From: Thalassococcus halodurans | GTDB taxonomy: Bacteria > Pseudomonadota > Alphaproteobacteria > Rhodobacterales > Rhodobacteraceae | NCBI RefSeq assembly: GCF_900108225.1 | Contig: NZ_FNUZ01000001.1 | Location: 186,001 to 250,000, forward strand | DNA length: 64,000 nucleotides | Reading direction: 5' to 3' | Shown: piece after piece, positions 8,343 through 16,791 of the stretch | How positions within the stretch are numbered: position 1 is the first letter of the stretch | Layout: every line of letters begins with the position of its first letter | Program-made: the position numbers and the translations under genes | Notes under the pieces: model-generated | Seen by the model: the letters and a program-made list of their open reading frames with translations, nothing else | The model's database searches: none | Told to the model about the DNA's origin: nothing

Positions 8343-9515
8343 ATGCAGACGTTCCAACAGCGCCCGACCGATCCGTCTTTTGTCCAAAACCCCTATCCGA
8401 CCTACGCAAGGATGCGTGCTGCGGGGGATCTGGTGGCGTGGGCCGACTACGGGATGATTTGCGCAACCAGCTATGCGGCTGTCGACGCGATCCTGCGCGA
8501 CAGACGGTTCGGTCGGGAAGTGCCCCCCGAGATGGCCGAAGAGCCTGCCGATCACATCCGCGATTTTGCCCGCGTCGATGCGCATTCGATGCTGGAACTG
8601 GAACCACCCCGCCACACGCGTTTGCGCGGGCTTGTCCTGCGGGCCTTTACGTCACGCCGGATCGCAGCGCTGGCGCCGGAAATCCACGCCTTGGTACATC
8701 AGTTGATCGATGATTTGCCCGAACCGCCCTTTGATATTCTGCCAACCTTCGCTGAAAAGCTGCCTGTCATTATCATCGCGCGGCTCCTCGGGGTGCCGGA
8801 CAGTATGGCGGACGACCTGTTGCGCTGGTCCCATGCAATGGTCGCCATGTATCAGGCAGGGCGTACGCGGCTGGTTGAAGACAAGGCCAACGCCGCCGCG
8901 CGCGAATTCACCGATTTCCTAACCGGTTACATCAACAAACGCCGCACGACGCCCGCCGATGACCTGATCACACACTTGATCGCCGCCGAAGAAGACGGAG
9001 AGCGCCTGAGCACGGATGAGCTGATCTCGACCGTCATTTTGTTGTTGAATGCGGGGCACGAAGCGACGGTTCACACCATCGGCAACGGATTGGCCGCGCT
9101 GCTGGGCCATGGTGAAACGGTGACCAACGCCAATGCCGTCACCGCAGCAGAAGAAATCCTGCGCTACGATCCGCCGCTGCACATGTTTTCGCGCTACGCC
9201 TACGAACCTATCACCCTGTTCGATCATGACTTTGAACGCGGAGATGAGGTCGGGCTGCTGTTGGGATCCGCAAACCGCGACCCCGACTTCTGCGACGATC
9301 CCGACCGGTTTGACATCAACCGTCCCGCCACGCGACACACCAGCTTTGGCGCAGGTTTGCATTTCTGCGTGGGCGCGCCACTGGCACGGCTGGAATTGCA
9401 GATCGCCCTACCGATCCTGTTTGAACGGCTGCCGAACATCGCGCTAAGCCACAAACCGCATTACGCCAACAGCTATCATTTTCACGGGCTGGAACGGCTG
9501 CTGGTCACTGCCTAA
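8343..9515 (+). CDS. Cytochrome P450
   Basis: Soluble bacterial class I P450, 390 residues from the ATG at 8343. An upstream in-frame extension has no similarity to P450s and overlaps dctB. Signature motifs are all present: I-helix AGHEAT at 237-242 (oxygen activation), ExxR at E271-R274 in EEILRYDPP, and the haem loop FGAGLHFCVG with axial C342. The ribosome site is weak. No ferredoxin or reductase gene lies next to it; the ferredoxin-NADP reductase at 14781 could serve but belongs to another operon. The substrate is unknown. Its TAA stop shares the four bases CTAA with the convergent Lrp gene. Confidence 0.95.
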   Translation: MQTFQQRPTDPSFVQNPYPTYARMRAAGDLVAWADYGMICATSYAAVDAILRDRRFGREVPPEMAEEPADHIRDFARVDAHSMLELEPPRHTRLRGLVLRAFTSRRIAALAPEIHALVHQLIDDLPEPPFDILPTFAEKLPVIIIARLLGVPDSMADDLLRWSHAMVAMYQAGRTRLVEDKANAAAREFTDFLTGYINKRRTTPADDLITHLIAAEEDGERLSTDELISTVILLLNAGHEATVHTIGNGLAALLGHGETVTNANAVTAAEEILRYDPPLHMFSRYAYEPITLFDHDFERGDEVGLLLGSANRDPDFCDDPDRFDINRPATRHTSFGAGLHFCVGAPLARLELQIALPILFERLPNIALSHKPHYANSYHFHGLERLLVTA

Positions 9516-9967
9516 AGCGGCAGTGCTGTGGTCGACTTGATCTCTTCCATCGACAAAAGCGCGGTCACATTGTGGACCTTCACCTCGGAAATCAGCGCCT
9601 GATAGAAGGCATCGTAGGCGCGCGCGTTTTTGACCCGCACTTTCAGGATGTAGTCGATGTCGCCCGCCAACCTGTGGGCCTCTTGCACTTCGGGGCGTTC
9701 CTTCAGCGCTTTCAGAAATGCCTTTTGCCATTCGGCCTCGTGCTCAGAGGTGCGGATCAGAACAAAAAAACACGCTTCAAATCCAAGCGCTTCTGCATCC
9801 AGCCGTACAGTCTGGGCCCCGATGATCCCCGCATCACGCATTTTGCGGATTCGGTTCCAAACGGGTGTTTTCGACGACCCAACAGCCTTGGCGATTTCGT
9901 CCAAGGACAGGCTGGCATCCCGCTGAAGCTGGTCCAGAATTTTGCGATCCGTGCTGTCAATCCGCAT
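9512..9967 (-). CDS. Lrp/AsnC-family transcriptional regulator
   Basis: DNA-binding regulator of 151 residues from the ATG at 9967. It has an N-terminal helix-turn-helix (DRKILDQLQRDASLSLDEIAKAVGSSKTPVWNRIRKM) and a C-terminal RAM/AsnC ligand and oligomerisation domain containing the typical AGDIDYILKV. Longer in-frame starts reach 10303 but encode a low-similarity Cys/Arg-rich tail and run into cysG. An AAAGGA site precedes the ATG. It is divergent from cysG, so it probably controls the sulfur-assimilation operon and itself; this is inference from context. The ligand is unknown. Confidence 0.93.
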   Translation of the reverse strand: MRIDSTDRKILDQLQRDASLSLDEIAKAVGSSKTPVWNRIRKMRDAGIIGAQTVRLDAEALGFEACFFVLIRTSEHEAEWQKAFLKALKERPEVQEAHRLAGDIDYILKVRVKNARAYDAFYQALISEVKVHNVTALLSMEEIKSTTALPL

Positions 9968-9980
9968 GTTTGTTTCGTCC

Positions 9981-9990
9981 TTTGCGCAAA
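9981..9990. promoter_or_regulatory. Palindrome in the leader of the Lrp-family gene
   Basis: Perfect 10-bp palindrome TTTGCGCAAA, overlapping the start of the AAAGGA ribosome site of the Lrp-family gene and flanked by TTCGT and ACGAA. It could be an autoregulatory operator. Only the symmetry supports this. Confidence 0.3.
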
Positions 9991-10026
9991 ACGAAGACGC
10001 TGACCCACCCAGCCCCGCCAAACTAG

Positions 10027-10086
10027 AACAAACATCCTTGTTTCCGCAAGCATCTAGGCAGAAAGCGGAACAAAATTCTATATAAC
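10027..10086 (+). promoter_or_regulatory. cysG: Putative cysG operon promoter with nested dyads
   Basis: A TATAAC -10-like element lies at 10081-10086, about 35 bp before the cysG start; no good -35 is seen. Upstream are two inverted repeats: AACAA/TTGTT at 10027-10042, and an imperfect TTGTTTCCGC/GCGGAACAAA pair at 10038-10047 and 10065-10074. They are candidate sites for the divergent Lrp-type protein. Confidence 0.35.
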
Positions 10087-10121
10087 AGGGACGTTTGCAG
10101 TCGCAGCAGGAGTCGCCCCCG

Positions 10122-11516
10122 ATGCAGCATTTTCCGATCTTCGTGGCCCTGGCCGGGCGACGCGTCGTCCTTTCGGGCGGCGGCGATGCGGCAATTGCCA
10201 AATTGCGCCTGCTTTTAAAGACAGAAGCAAACCTGACAGTCATCACCCCCGCACCCGCGAAAGAAATCGAAGCGTGGGAAGCAGACGGCAAGCTGCGTAT
10301 CATCCGCCGTGCAATGGAACCCGGCGATGCGACCTGCGCGGTTCTGTTCTATGCCGCAGATGAAGACGAGGCCGAAGACGCCCGCACGGTTGCCTTGGCT
10401 CGTGCAGATGGCGCGCTGACCAACACGGTCGACAATCTGCAAGACAGCCAGTTCATCACACCCGCCATCGTGGATCGTGATCCCGTCACCGTCGCCATCG
10501 GCACCGAAGGCGCCGCGCCCGTTCTGGCGCGCGCGATCAAGGCCGATCTGGAAGAACGCCTGCCGACACAGCTGGGCGCTTTGGCGCGTATCGGCAAAGC
10601 GTTCCGCAAAATGGCGGATGCCCTGCCCATGGGCCGCAAGCGTCGTGATTTCTGGGCAGACTACTATTTCAACCAAGGCACCCGCGCGATCGCCGAGGGC
10701 GAAGATGCCGTACGCCCTGCGCTGGAAACCCTTCTGGAGCAGCACCTGAACACACAGGACAAAGTAGGCCACGTCTCCTTTGTCGGCGGCGGACCGGGCG
10801 ATCCCGAGCTTCTGACCCTGAAAGCCCGCAACGCGCTGGATACAGCAGACGTGGTGATCCACGACCGTCTGATCAGCAGCGAGATTCTGGAACTCGCCCG
10901 CCGTGAAGCGATCCTGATTGACGCTGGCAAAGAGGGCTTTGGCCCGTCGATGAAACAGGAAGACATCAACGCGTTGATCGTGAAGCACGCCAAGGCTGGC
11001 GCGCAGGTCGTGCGCCTGAAATCCGGCGATCCGACCGTTTTTGGCCGTCTGGATGAAGAACTGGACGCTTGCAACGACGCTGGCATCGGCTGGAACATCG
11101 TTCCGGGCATCACCGCCGCGTCGGCATCTGTTGCCAGCATCGGCCAAAGCCTGACCAGAAGAGGCCGCAATGCGTCGGTCCGCTTCCTGACCGGCCACGA
11201 CATGAAAGGCTTTGCCGATCACGATTGGAAGATCCTTGCCCGTTCGGGCGAGGTGGCAGCCATCTACATGGGCAAAAAAGCCGCGCGTTTCATCCAAGGC
11301 CGCCTGATCATGCACGGCGCTGATCCGGCGACCCCCGTCACAATCATCGAAAACGCATCGCGCGCCGATCAGCGCGTGCTGCCGACCACACTTGCCAATC
11401 TGGCACATGACATTGCCGAGGCCGATCTCTCCGGCCCTGCACTGACCCTTTATGGCCTCGCACCACGTTCTGTGGATGCGGTGCTGTCCCAAATCAAGAC
11501 ACAGGAGTTTGCCTGA
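10122..11516 (+). CDS. cysG: Siroheme synthase CysG (trifunctional)
   Basis: Makes siroheme from uroporphyrinogen III by two SAM-dependent methylations, NAD-dependent dehydrogenation and ferrochelation. It has 464 residues from the ATG at 10122 (AGGAG upstream); a TTG at 10095 is less likely. The N-terminal part (about 1-200) is the dehydrogenase/ferrochelatase module, with a nucleotide-binding start VVLSGGGDAA. The C-terminal part (about 215-460) is the uroporphyrinogen methyltransferase, with VGGGPGDPELLTLKA and the GITAASA segment. Siroheme is the cofactor of CysI, encoded two genes downstream. The stop overlaps the next ATG (TGATG). Confidence 0.95.
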   Translation: MQHFPIFVALAGRRVVLSGGGDAAIAKLRLLLKTEANLTVITPAPAKEIEAWEADGKLRIIRRAMEPGDATCAVLFYAADEDEAEDARTVALARADGALTNTVDNLQDSQFITPAIVDRDPVTVAIGTEGAAPVLARAIKADLEERLPTQLGALARIGKAFRKMADALPMGRKRRDFWADYYFNQGTRAIAEGEDAVRPALETLLEQHLNTQDKVGHVSFVGGGPGDPELLTLKARNALDTADVVIHDRLISSEILELARREAILIDAGKEGFGPSMKQEDINALIVKHAKAGAQVVRLKSGDPTVFGRLDEELDACNDAGIGWNIVPGITAASASVASIGQSLTRRGRNASVRFLTGHDMKGFADHDWKILARSGEVAAIYMGKKAARFIQGRLIMHGADPATPVTIIENASRADQRVLPTTLANLAHDIAEADLSGPALTLYGLAPRSVDAVLSQIKTQEFA

Positions 11517-11815
11517 TGCCCCGCGCCTTTACCCCCAAGGTTGTTACCGGAAACGCATTGCTGGAAGGCGATGTCATCTATTTCACCGACAGCGACAGCT
11601 GGACCCGCAATCTGAAAGACGCCGAAGTCATCACAGATGAGGCCGTTGCGCAGGTTCGCCTTTTGGCCGCTGAATCGCAGGCTGCCGAAGTTGTTGGCGC
11701 GTATCTGGCTGACGTCAAAGTCACTGAAGATGGCCCCGAGCCCACGCATTTCCGCGAAGATTTCCGCCGCACCGGCCCCTCCAACTATTTCCACGGCAAA
11801 CAGGCCGAAGCCTGA
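11516..11815 (+). CDS. DUF2849 protein of the sulfite reduction operon
   Basis: Small soluble protein of 99 residues matching the DUF2849 type found between cysG and cysI in alphaproteobacteria. It begins with MPRAFTPKVVTGNALLEGDV and contains the segment YFTDSDSWT. There is no signal peptide, membrane segment or cysteine. Its start codon shares one base with the cysG stop, so it is translationally coupled. The fixed position between siroheme synthesis and the siroheme enzyme suggests an accessory role in sulfite reduction, but no function is established. Confidence 0.85.
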   Translation: MPRAFTPKVVTGNALLEGDVIYFTDSDSWTRNLKDAEVITDEAVAQVRLLAAESQAAEVVGAYLADVKVTEDGPEPTHFREDFRRTGPSNYFHGKQAEA

Positions 11816-11877
11816 CCCCCGCCGCAGACACCCGATCTTAGGACCCAGCGCTGGCTCCAGCACAAGGACACGTAAAG

Positions 11878-13551
11878 ATGTACGCTTACTCCGAGTTTGA
11901 CACAGACTTCATCGCAGAACGGAACCGCCAGTTCCGCGCTCAGGTTGAACGCCGCATTGACGGCTCCCTGACCGAAGACGAATTCCGCCCTCTCCGCCTG
12001 ATGAACGGCCTGTATCTGCAGCTGCACGCCTATATGCTGCGCGTCGCGATCCCTTATGGCTCGCTCGACAGCGCCAAGATGCGTCAGTTGGCGTATATCG
12101 CGCAGCGTTGGGATAAGGGCTATGGCCACTTCACCACACGCCAGAACATCCAGTACAACTGGCCCAAGCTGAACGACGTGCCGGACATTCTGGATGCGCT
12201 GGGCGAAGTTGGCATGCACGCCATCCAGACATCGGGCAACACGATCCGTAACGTGACCGCAGACCATTTCGCAGGTGCCGCCGCCGACGAAATCGCCGAT
12301 CCGCGTCCCGTTGCCGAATTGATCCGCCAGTGGTCCACAGACCACCCCGAATTCCAGTTCATGCCCCGCAAGTTCAAAATCGCCATCACCGGCAGCCCGA
12401 ACGACCGTGCCGTGACAGCCGCCCACGACATCGGCATCCGCATTGTCGAGAAAGACGGCGAGATCGGCTATCAGGTCATCGTCGGCGGTGGCCTTGGCCG
12501 GACCCCGATGATTGGCAAGGTGATCTCGGACTTCGTGACCGAAGAAGACCTGCTGCCGTATCTTGAGGCCATCGTATCCGTCTGGAACGTTCTGGGCCGT
12601 CGCGACAACAAATACAAAGCGCGGATCAAAATCACGGTGCATGAACACGGCATCGACGAAATCCGCCGCTTGGTGGATGCCCGCTTTGCCGAGGTCAAGC
12701 CGACCTTCAAAGGCGTCGATCAGCAGTTGCTGGCCGAAATCCGCAAGCACTTCCACCCGCCCGCGTTCCGCAACGCGCCGACGGATGCGTTTGATCAAGC
12801 CTATGAAAACGATCCGGTCTTCCGTTCGTGGGCCGATACAAACCTGACCGAACACAAGATCAACGGCTATGCCATCGCGCAGATCAGCATCAAGGCCCAC
12901 GGCGAAACGCCGGGCGATGCAAGCGCCGAGCAGATGGAAGTCATGGCGGATCTGGCCGAGAAATACGGCCACGACGAACTGCGCATCAGCCACGAACAGA
13001 ACGTCGTGCTCCCGCACGTCCATAAATCCGACCTGCCCGCGCTGCACGCCGAGCTGAAAAAGGTTGGTCTGGCAACGGCTAACATCGGCCTGATCTCGGA
13101 CATCATCGCATGCCCGGGTATGGACTACTGCGCACTGGCCACGGCCCGCTCGATCCCGATTGCACAGGAAATTGCCGTTCGGTTCGACGAACTGAAGCTT
13201 GAGCACGAAATCGGTGACATCAAGATCAAGATTTCCGGCTGCATCAACGCATGTGGTCACCACCACGTGGGCCACATCGGCATTCTGGGTCTGGATCGCG
13301 CCGGCGTCGAAAACTACCAGATCACTCTGGGCGGCGATCATTCCGAGAACGCCAATCTGGGCGACCGGACGGGTCCCGGCTTCCCAGCTGAATCGGTCGT
13401 AGATGCCATCGAAACCATCGTGCGCACCTATCTGGCGGTTCGCAGCAGCGCAGACGAAACGTTCCTCGAAACGTATCGTCGCACCGGCATGGAGCCGTTC
13501 AAAGCCGCGCTGTATCCCCCCAAGGAAGAGGCAAAGGCCGATGCTGCATAA
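11878..13551 (+). CDS. cysI: Sulfite (nitrite/sulfite) reductase hemoprotein
   Basis: Siroheme and [4Fe-4S] enzyme that reduces sulfite to sulfide with six electrons. It has 557 residues with the duplicated ferredoxin-like half domains and siroheme lobes of the family. The cluster and siroheme ligands are C412 and C418 (ACPGMDYC), C455 and C459 (SGCINACG). TTRQNIQYNWP at about 86-96 is the conserved siroheme-contact region. The context (siroheme synthase before it, APS reductase after it, no nir genes) favours assimilatory sulfite over nitrite. Electrons probably come from the Fpr encoded downstream. There is a 62-nt gap from DUF2849, and cysH starts 11 nt before its stop. Confidence 0.93.
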   Translation: MYAYSEFDTDFIAERNRQFRAQVERRIDGSLTEDEFRPLRLMNGLYLQLHAYMLRVAIPYGSLDSAKMRQLAYIAQRWDKGYGHFTTRQNIQYNWPKLNDVPDILDALGEVGMHAIQTSGNTIRNVTADHFAGAAADEIADPRPVAELIRQWSTDHPEFQFMPRKFKIAITGSPNDRAVTAAHDIGIRIVEKDGEIGYQVIVGGGLGRTPMIGKVISDFVTEEDLLPYLEAIVSVWNVLGRRDNKYKARIKITVHEHGIDEIRRLVDARFAEVKPTFKGVDQQLLAEIRKHFHPPAFRNAPTDAFDQAYENDPVFRSWADTNLTEHKINGYAIAQISIKAHGETPGDASAEQMEVMADLAEKYGHDELRISHEQNVVLPHVHKSDLPALHAELKKVGLATANIGLISDIIACPGMDYCALATARSIPIAQEIAVRFDELKLEHEIGDIKIKISGCINACGHHHVGHIGILGLDRAGVENYQITLGGDHSENANLGDRTGPGFPAESVVDAIETIVRTYLAVRSSADETFLETYRRTGMEPFKAALYPPKEEAKADAA

Positions 13552-14326
13552 TAGACGCCCCTCGGGCGATGCCGAAGGCGGTACAAGCGTTGCCGACCTT
13601 CAGGCATTAGCCGACAGGGTCAAATCCCTGAACGACCGGTATCGCCATCACGGCGCGACCGACGTGCTGCGCGGTGCTTTGAAGGATCCCGAGGCAGGCA
13701 AGATCGCGATGGTGTCCAGCTTTGGTGCGGAATCCGTGGCCTTGTTGCACCTGATTGCCATGGTCGACCGGAATACACCGGTGCTGTTCATCGACACGCG
13801 CCTGCTGTTTCCCGAAACGCTGGCCTATCAGGCAGAGGTATCGGAACGTCTGGGCCTGAAAGATGTGCGGATCATCCGGACATCGGAACAGGAACTTGCG
13901 GCCAACGACCCCTACGGTGCGTTGCGGTTCTCGGACAAGGATGCCTGCTGCGCCCTGCGTAAAACGCTTCCTCTGGAACAGGCGTTGGACGGGTTTGACG
14001 GTTGGATCACCGGTCGCAAACGGTACCAGTCAGGCAGCCGCGCCAGCCTTGAGTTCTTTGAACTCGAAGAGGCCACAGGCCGGATCAAAGTGAACCCGCT
14101 TGCGCATTGGAACCCCGAGGACGTGCGCAACTACATGGATGAAAACCGCCTGCCCCGCCACCCGCTGGTCGCTCAAGGCTATCCGTCGATCGGATGCCAC
14201 CCGTGCACCAGTAAGGTCGCCGCAGGTGAAGACCCCCGTGCCGGTCGCTGGCGCGGTGAGGACAAGGAAGAGTGCGGCATTCACATCGTGGATGGTCGCG
14301 TCGCAAGACAAGGAGAAAGCGCATGA
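13541..14326 (+). CDS. cysH: Assimilatory adenylylsulfate (APS) reductase, CysH family
   Basis: Reduces APS to sulfite with thioredoxin. It has 261 residues from the ATG at 13541, which has GGAAGAGG upstream and overlaps the cysI end by 11 nt. Besides the catalytic C245 (EECGIH), it carries C136-C137 and C219-x-x-C222, the four ligands of a [4Fe-4S] cluster. That cluster marks the APS-using form; PAPS-using enzymes such as E. coli CysH lack it. The PP-loop segment SSFGAES is at 59-65. The organism therefore probably skips PAPS for sulfite formation. The DUF934 gene overlaps its stop by 4 nt. Confidence 0.93.
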   Translation: MLHNRRPSGDAEGGTSVADLQALADRVKSLNDRYRHHGATDVLRGALKDPEAGKIAMVSSFGAESVALLHLIAMVDRNTPVLFIDTRLLFPETLAYQAEVSERLGLKDVRIIRTSEQELAANDPYGALRFSDKDACCALRKTLPLEQALDGFDGWITGRKRYQSGSRASLEFFELEEATGRIKVNPLAHWNPEDVRNYMDENRLPRHPLVAQGYPSIGCHPCTSKVAAGEDPRAGRWRGEDKEECGIHIVDGRVARQGESA

Positions 14327-14694
14327 GCGTGATCGTAACAGACAGCGGTTTTGCCGCAGACGATTGGACGGGCGCAACGGTCGAGATCGCATCGGATACG
14401 TCGCCGGAAGAACTTGAAACCCTGACCAAGGGTGCCGACATGGTGCGCGTGGCCTTTCCGTCCTTTTCGGATGGTCGTGGCTTTACACTGGGTCGCCTTT
14501 TGCGCTTACGTGGCTACCAAGGTCGCCTGCGGGCGGCAGGGCACGTGATTGCCGAGCAATACGCCATGGCACGCCGGTCCGGTTTTGACGAGGTCGAGAT
14601 CAACGATGATCTGGCCGCCCGTCAGCCCGAAGATCAATGGCTGTCCCGTGCCAACTGGCAACAGCACGACTACCAGTCCCGCGTGCGGGGCTAA
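14323..14694 (+). CDS. DUF934 protein, probable sulfite-reduction accessory
   Basis: Protein of 123 residues, DUF934 family, from the ATG at 14323 (AAGGAG 7 nt upstream). It overlaps the cysH stop as ATGA. The typical core RVAFPSFSDGRGFTLGRLLRLRGYQG is present, as is the C-terminal Trp-containing tail (WLSRANWQQHDYQSR). The family is always near cysI and cysH and has been labelled a probable oxidoreductase, but no cofactor motif or cysteine is visible here, so that label is doubtful. A helper of the CysI-CysH-Fpr system is the best inference. Confidence 0.85.
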   Translation: MSVIVTDSGFAADDWTGATVEIASDTSPEELETLTKGADMVRVAFPSFSDGRGFTLGRLLRLRGYQGRLRAAGHVIAEQYAMARRSGFDEVEINDDLAARQPEDQWLSRANWQQHDYQSRVRG

Positions 14695-14700
14695 TTGACC

Positions 14701-14725
14701 CACGAAAGACCTCTCCCCTTTCGTG
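14701..14725. other. Stem-loop between DUF934 and fpr
   Basis: Perfect 8-bp stem CACGAAAG/CTTTCGTG with a 9-nt loop in the 86-bp gap before fpr. No T run follows, so it is not an ordinary terminator. It may be an RNA-processing or stability element that sets fpr expression apart from the rest of the operon. Confidence 0.5.
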
Positions 14726-14780
14726 ACGACACAAACCGGATTACCTCAGAGGCGTCGGATGCTCCGGCGAGGATTTTGAT

Positions 14781-15644
14781 ATGACCGAACAAGCGATCGT
14801 TTCCGATACGACCCGCGACAAGCTGAAAGAAGCACCCAAGCTCACTCTGCCCGACGCGCAGAAGGTGACATCGGTGCAGCATTGGACCGACAAACTGTTT
14901 TCGTTCCGCGTAACGCGCCCTGCGTCGCTGCGTTTCCGCTCGGGCGAGTTTGTGATGATCGGCCTGATGGGCGACCCCGACCCCAAGACGGGCAAGCAAA
15001 AGCCGCTGCTGCGCGCTTATTCCATCGCCTCGCCCAGCTGGGACGAAGAGCTCGAGTTCTACTCGATCAAGGTTCAGGACGGCCCGCTGACATCCAAACT
15101 GCAGCACATCCAGCCCGGCGACGAAATCATCCTGCGCCCCAAGCCCGTTGGCACGCTGGTGCATGACGCCCTGCTGCCCGGCAAGCGCATCTGGTTCTTC
15201 TCGACCGGTACAGGCTTTGCGCCGTTTGCATCGCTCTTGCGCGAACCCCAGACCTATGAGGACTACGACGAGGTCATCATCACCCACACCTGCCGCGAAG
15301 TGGGTGAGTTGGAGTATGGCCGCAAGCTGATCGAAGACATCAAACAGGACGAGCTGATGCAGGAACTGATCGGCGAAGAAAACCTGAACAAGATCCGGTA
15401 CTACCCGACCACGACACGTGAAGAGAGCCCCAAGATGGGTCGCATCACCGATCTGATGCGCTCGGGCGAAGTGTTTGCCGATCTGGGCGTTGAGCCGCTG
15501 AACCCTGAAACAGACCGCGCGATGGTCTGTGGCAACCTGGCGTTCAACCTCGACATCAAAGAACTGCTGGAAGGTTACGGCCTGGAAGAAGGCGCAAATT
15601 CGGACCCGAAACACTACGTGGTCGAAAAAGCGTTCTTGGACTAA
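14781..15644 (+). CDS. fpr: Ferredoxin/flavodoxin-NADP+ reductase
   Basis: FAD enzyme passing electrons between NADPH and ferredoxin or flavodoxin. It has 287 residues, slightly longer than typical bacterial Fpr (about 258-272). FAD-binding RAYSIASP at about 75-82 and the NADP-binding FSTGTGFAPFASLLREP are clear. The C-terminal residues KAFLD do not end in an aromatic residue, as usual for the bacterial subclass. Its place after the DUF934 gene suggests that it feeds CysI. A GCGAGG site precedes the ATG, and a strong terminator follows. Confidence 0.93.
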   Translation: MTEQAIVSDTTRDKLKEAPKLTLPDAQKVTSVQHWTDKLFSFRVTRPASLRFRSGEFVMIGLMGDPDPKTGKQKPLLRAYSIASPSWDEELEFYSIKVQDGPLTSKLQHIQPGDEIILRPKPVGTLVHDALLPGKRIWFFSTGTGFAPFASLLREPQTYEDYDEVIITHTCREVGELEYGRKLIEDIKQDELMQELIGEENLNKIRYYPTTTREESPKMGRITDLMRSGEVFADLGVEPLNPETDRAMVCGNLAFNLDIKELLEGYGLEEGANSDPKHYVVEKAFLD

Positions 15645-15664
15645 ACCCAAGCAAAAGAAATAAA

Positions 15665-15696
15665 AAAACGGCGCGAAGGAAACTTCGCGCCGTTTT
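15665..15696. terminator. Strong terminator after fpr
   Basis: A 14-bp perfect stem (15665-15678 with 15683-15696) closed by a GAAA tetraloop, with A and T tracts on either side. It can serve fpr on plus and the convergent Ala-rich gene on minus. Confidence 0.9.
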
Positions 15697-15717
15697 CGTT
15701 TGACGATCTGTCAGACG

Positions 15718-16791
15718 TTACTGGGTCAGGCCCATTGCGTCTTTCAGCTTCTCCAGAACGCCTTCCAGCATTTCCGGATTATCGCGTGCTTGGGTCAGAG
15801 CCGCTTTGGTCGATGTTTTAACCATCGCGTTCAGCTCGGAGCCGTCGATCATTTCGATGACTTTATCATAGTCGAAACCTTCGACTGTCAGCAGTTCAGC
15901 AACTTCACCCAGACCCGAGTTTGCTTCTTCGGCAGCGTCGGATGCTTCTGCTGCCGCGTCTGCGGCTTCTGCAGCGGCATCAGCCGCCTCGGATGCAGCG
16001 TCAGCAGCTTCGGTCGCGGCCTGAGCCGCTTCTGTTGCAGCGTCGCCAGCGGCATCCGCCGCCTCTGCTGCTGTTTCAGTCGCTGTGTCAGCGGCAGCGT
16101 CTACGGCCTCTTCAGCCGCGTCAGTAGCAGCATCCGCTGCATCAGCTGCGGCGTCTGCTGCTGCCTTGGCCGTTTCTGTTGCGGCATCTACCGCGTCAGA
16201 TGCAGCTTCGGTCGCGGCATCTGCAGCGTTCGATGCTGTTTCTGCGGCATCCGCGGCAACAGCTGCAGCTGCATCAGCGGCTTCGGCTGCTGTTTCCTGT
16301 GCTGCATCTACTGCGTCACCGGCAGCATCCGCTGTTGCGGCTGCGGCGTCTGTGGCAGCGTCTGTCGCTGCATCAACCGCATCGCCTGCGGCTGTGGCTG
16401 CATCGCCTGCGGCTTCTGCTGTCGCATCAGCTGCGTCTGCGGCAGCTTCCTGCGCTGCGTCTACGGCGTCACCAGCGGCCTCTGTTGCTGCGGCTGCGGC
16501 ATCTGCGGCTGCGTCAACTGCATTTTCAGCCGCTTCGGTTGCTGTATCTGCCAGATTTGCAGCAGCTTCTGCTGTTGCGTCGGCTGCGCCCTCGACTGCT
16601 GCGGCTGCGTCGTCTACCGCGTTGCCCGCAGCTTCGCCGGCAGCATCGGCTGCATTGGCCGCTGTTTCCGTCGCTGTAGTCGCTGCCTCGGACACAGTCT
16701 CCATCGCCTCTTCCGGCGTTTGACCTATGTACCAAAAATAACCAGCGCCGGCAGCTACAACAACTGCTGCGCCAATAAGAACATTTTTCAT
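15718..16791 (-). CDS. Membrane-anchored Ala/Asp/Glu-rich hendecad-repeat protein
   Basis: Unrecognised protein of 357 residues. It has one N-terminal membrane segment (about 4-22), then about 267 residues (25-291) made almost only of Ala, Asp, Glu, Thr and Ser, with one Lys and no Arg, then a C-terminal globular part (292-357) of normal composition. The repeat region has units such as GDAVDAATDAA; matching GDAVDAA blocks recur 29 and 22 residues apart, that is 22+7 and 2x11. This fits a hendecad (11-residue) amphipathic helix or coiled coil with stutters, like LEA-type or apolipoprotein-like helices. It probably forms a long acidic rod from the inner membrane into the periplasm. The start has AAGGGAAAAGG upstream. 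The function is unknown. Confidence 0.75.
   Translation of the reverse strand: MKNVLIGAAVVVAAGAGYFWYIGQTPEEAMETVSEAATTATETAANAADAAGEAAGNAVDDAAAAVEGAADATAEAAANLADTATEAAENAVDAAADAAAAATEAAGDAVDAAQEAAADAADATAEAAGDAATAAGDAVDAATDAATDAAAATADAAGDAVDAAQETAAEAADAAAAVAADAAETASNAADAATEAASDAVDAATETAKAAADAAADAADAATDAAEEAVDAAADTATETAAEAADAAGDAATEAAQAATEAADAASEAADAAAEAADAAAEASDAAEEANSGLGEVAELLTVEGFDYDKVIEMIDGSELNAMVKTSTKAALTQARDNPEMLEGVLEKLKDAMGLTQ

Noticed and set aside
16085-16723. Plus-strand Ala/Ser-rich frame of 212 codons
   Set aside because: Another antisense frame of the same repeat. No start site or domain; explained by codon bias.
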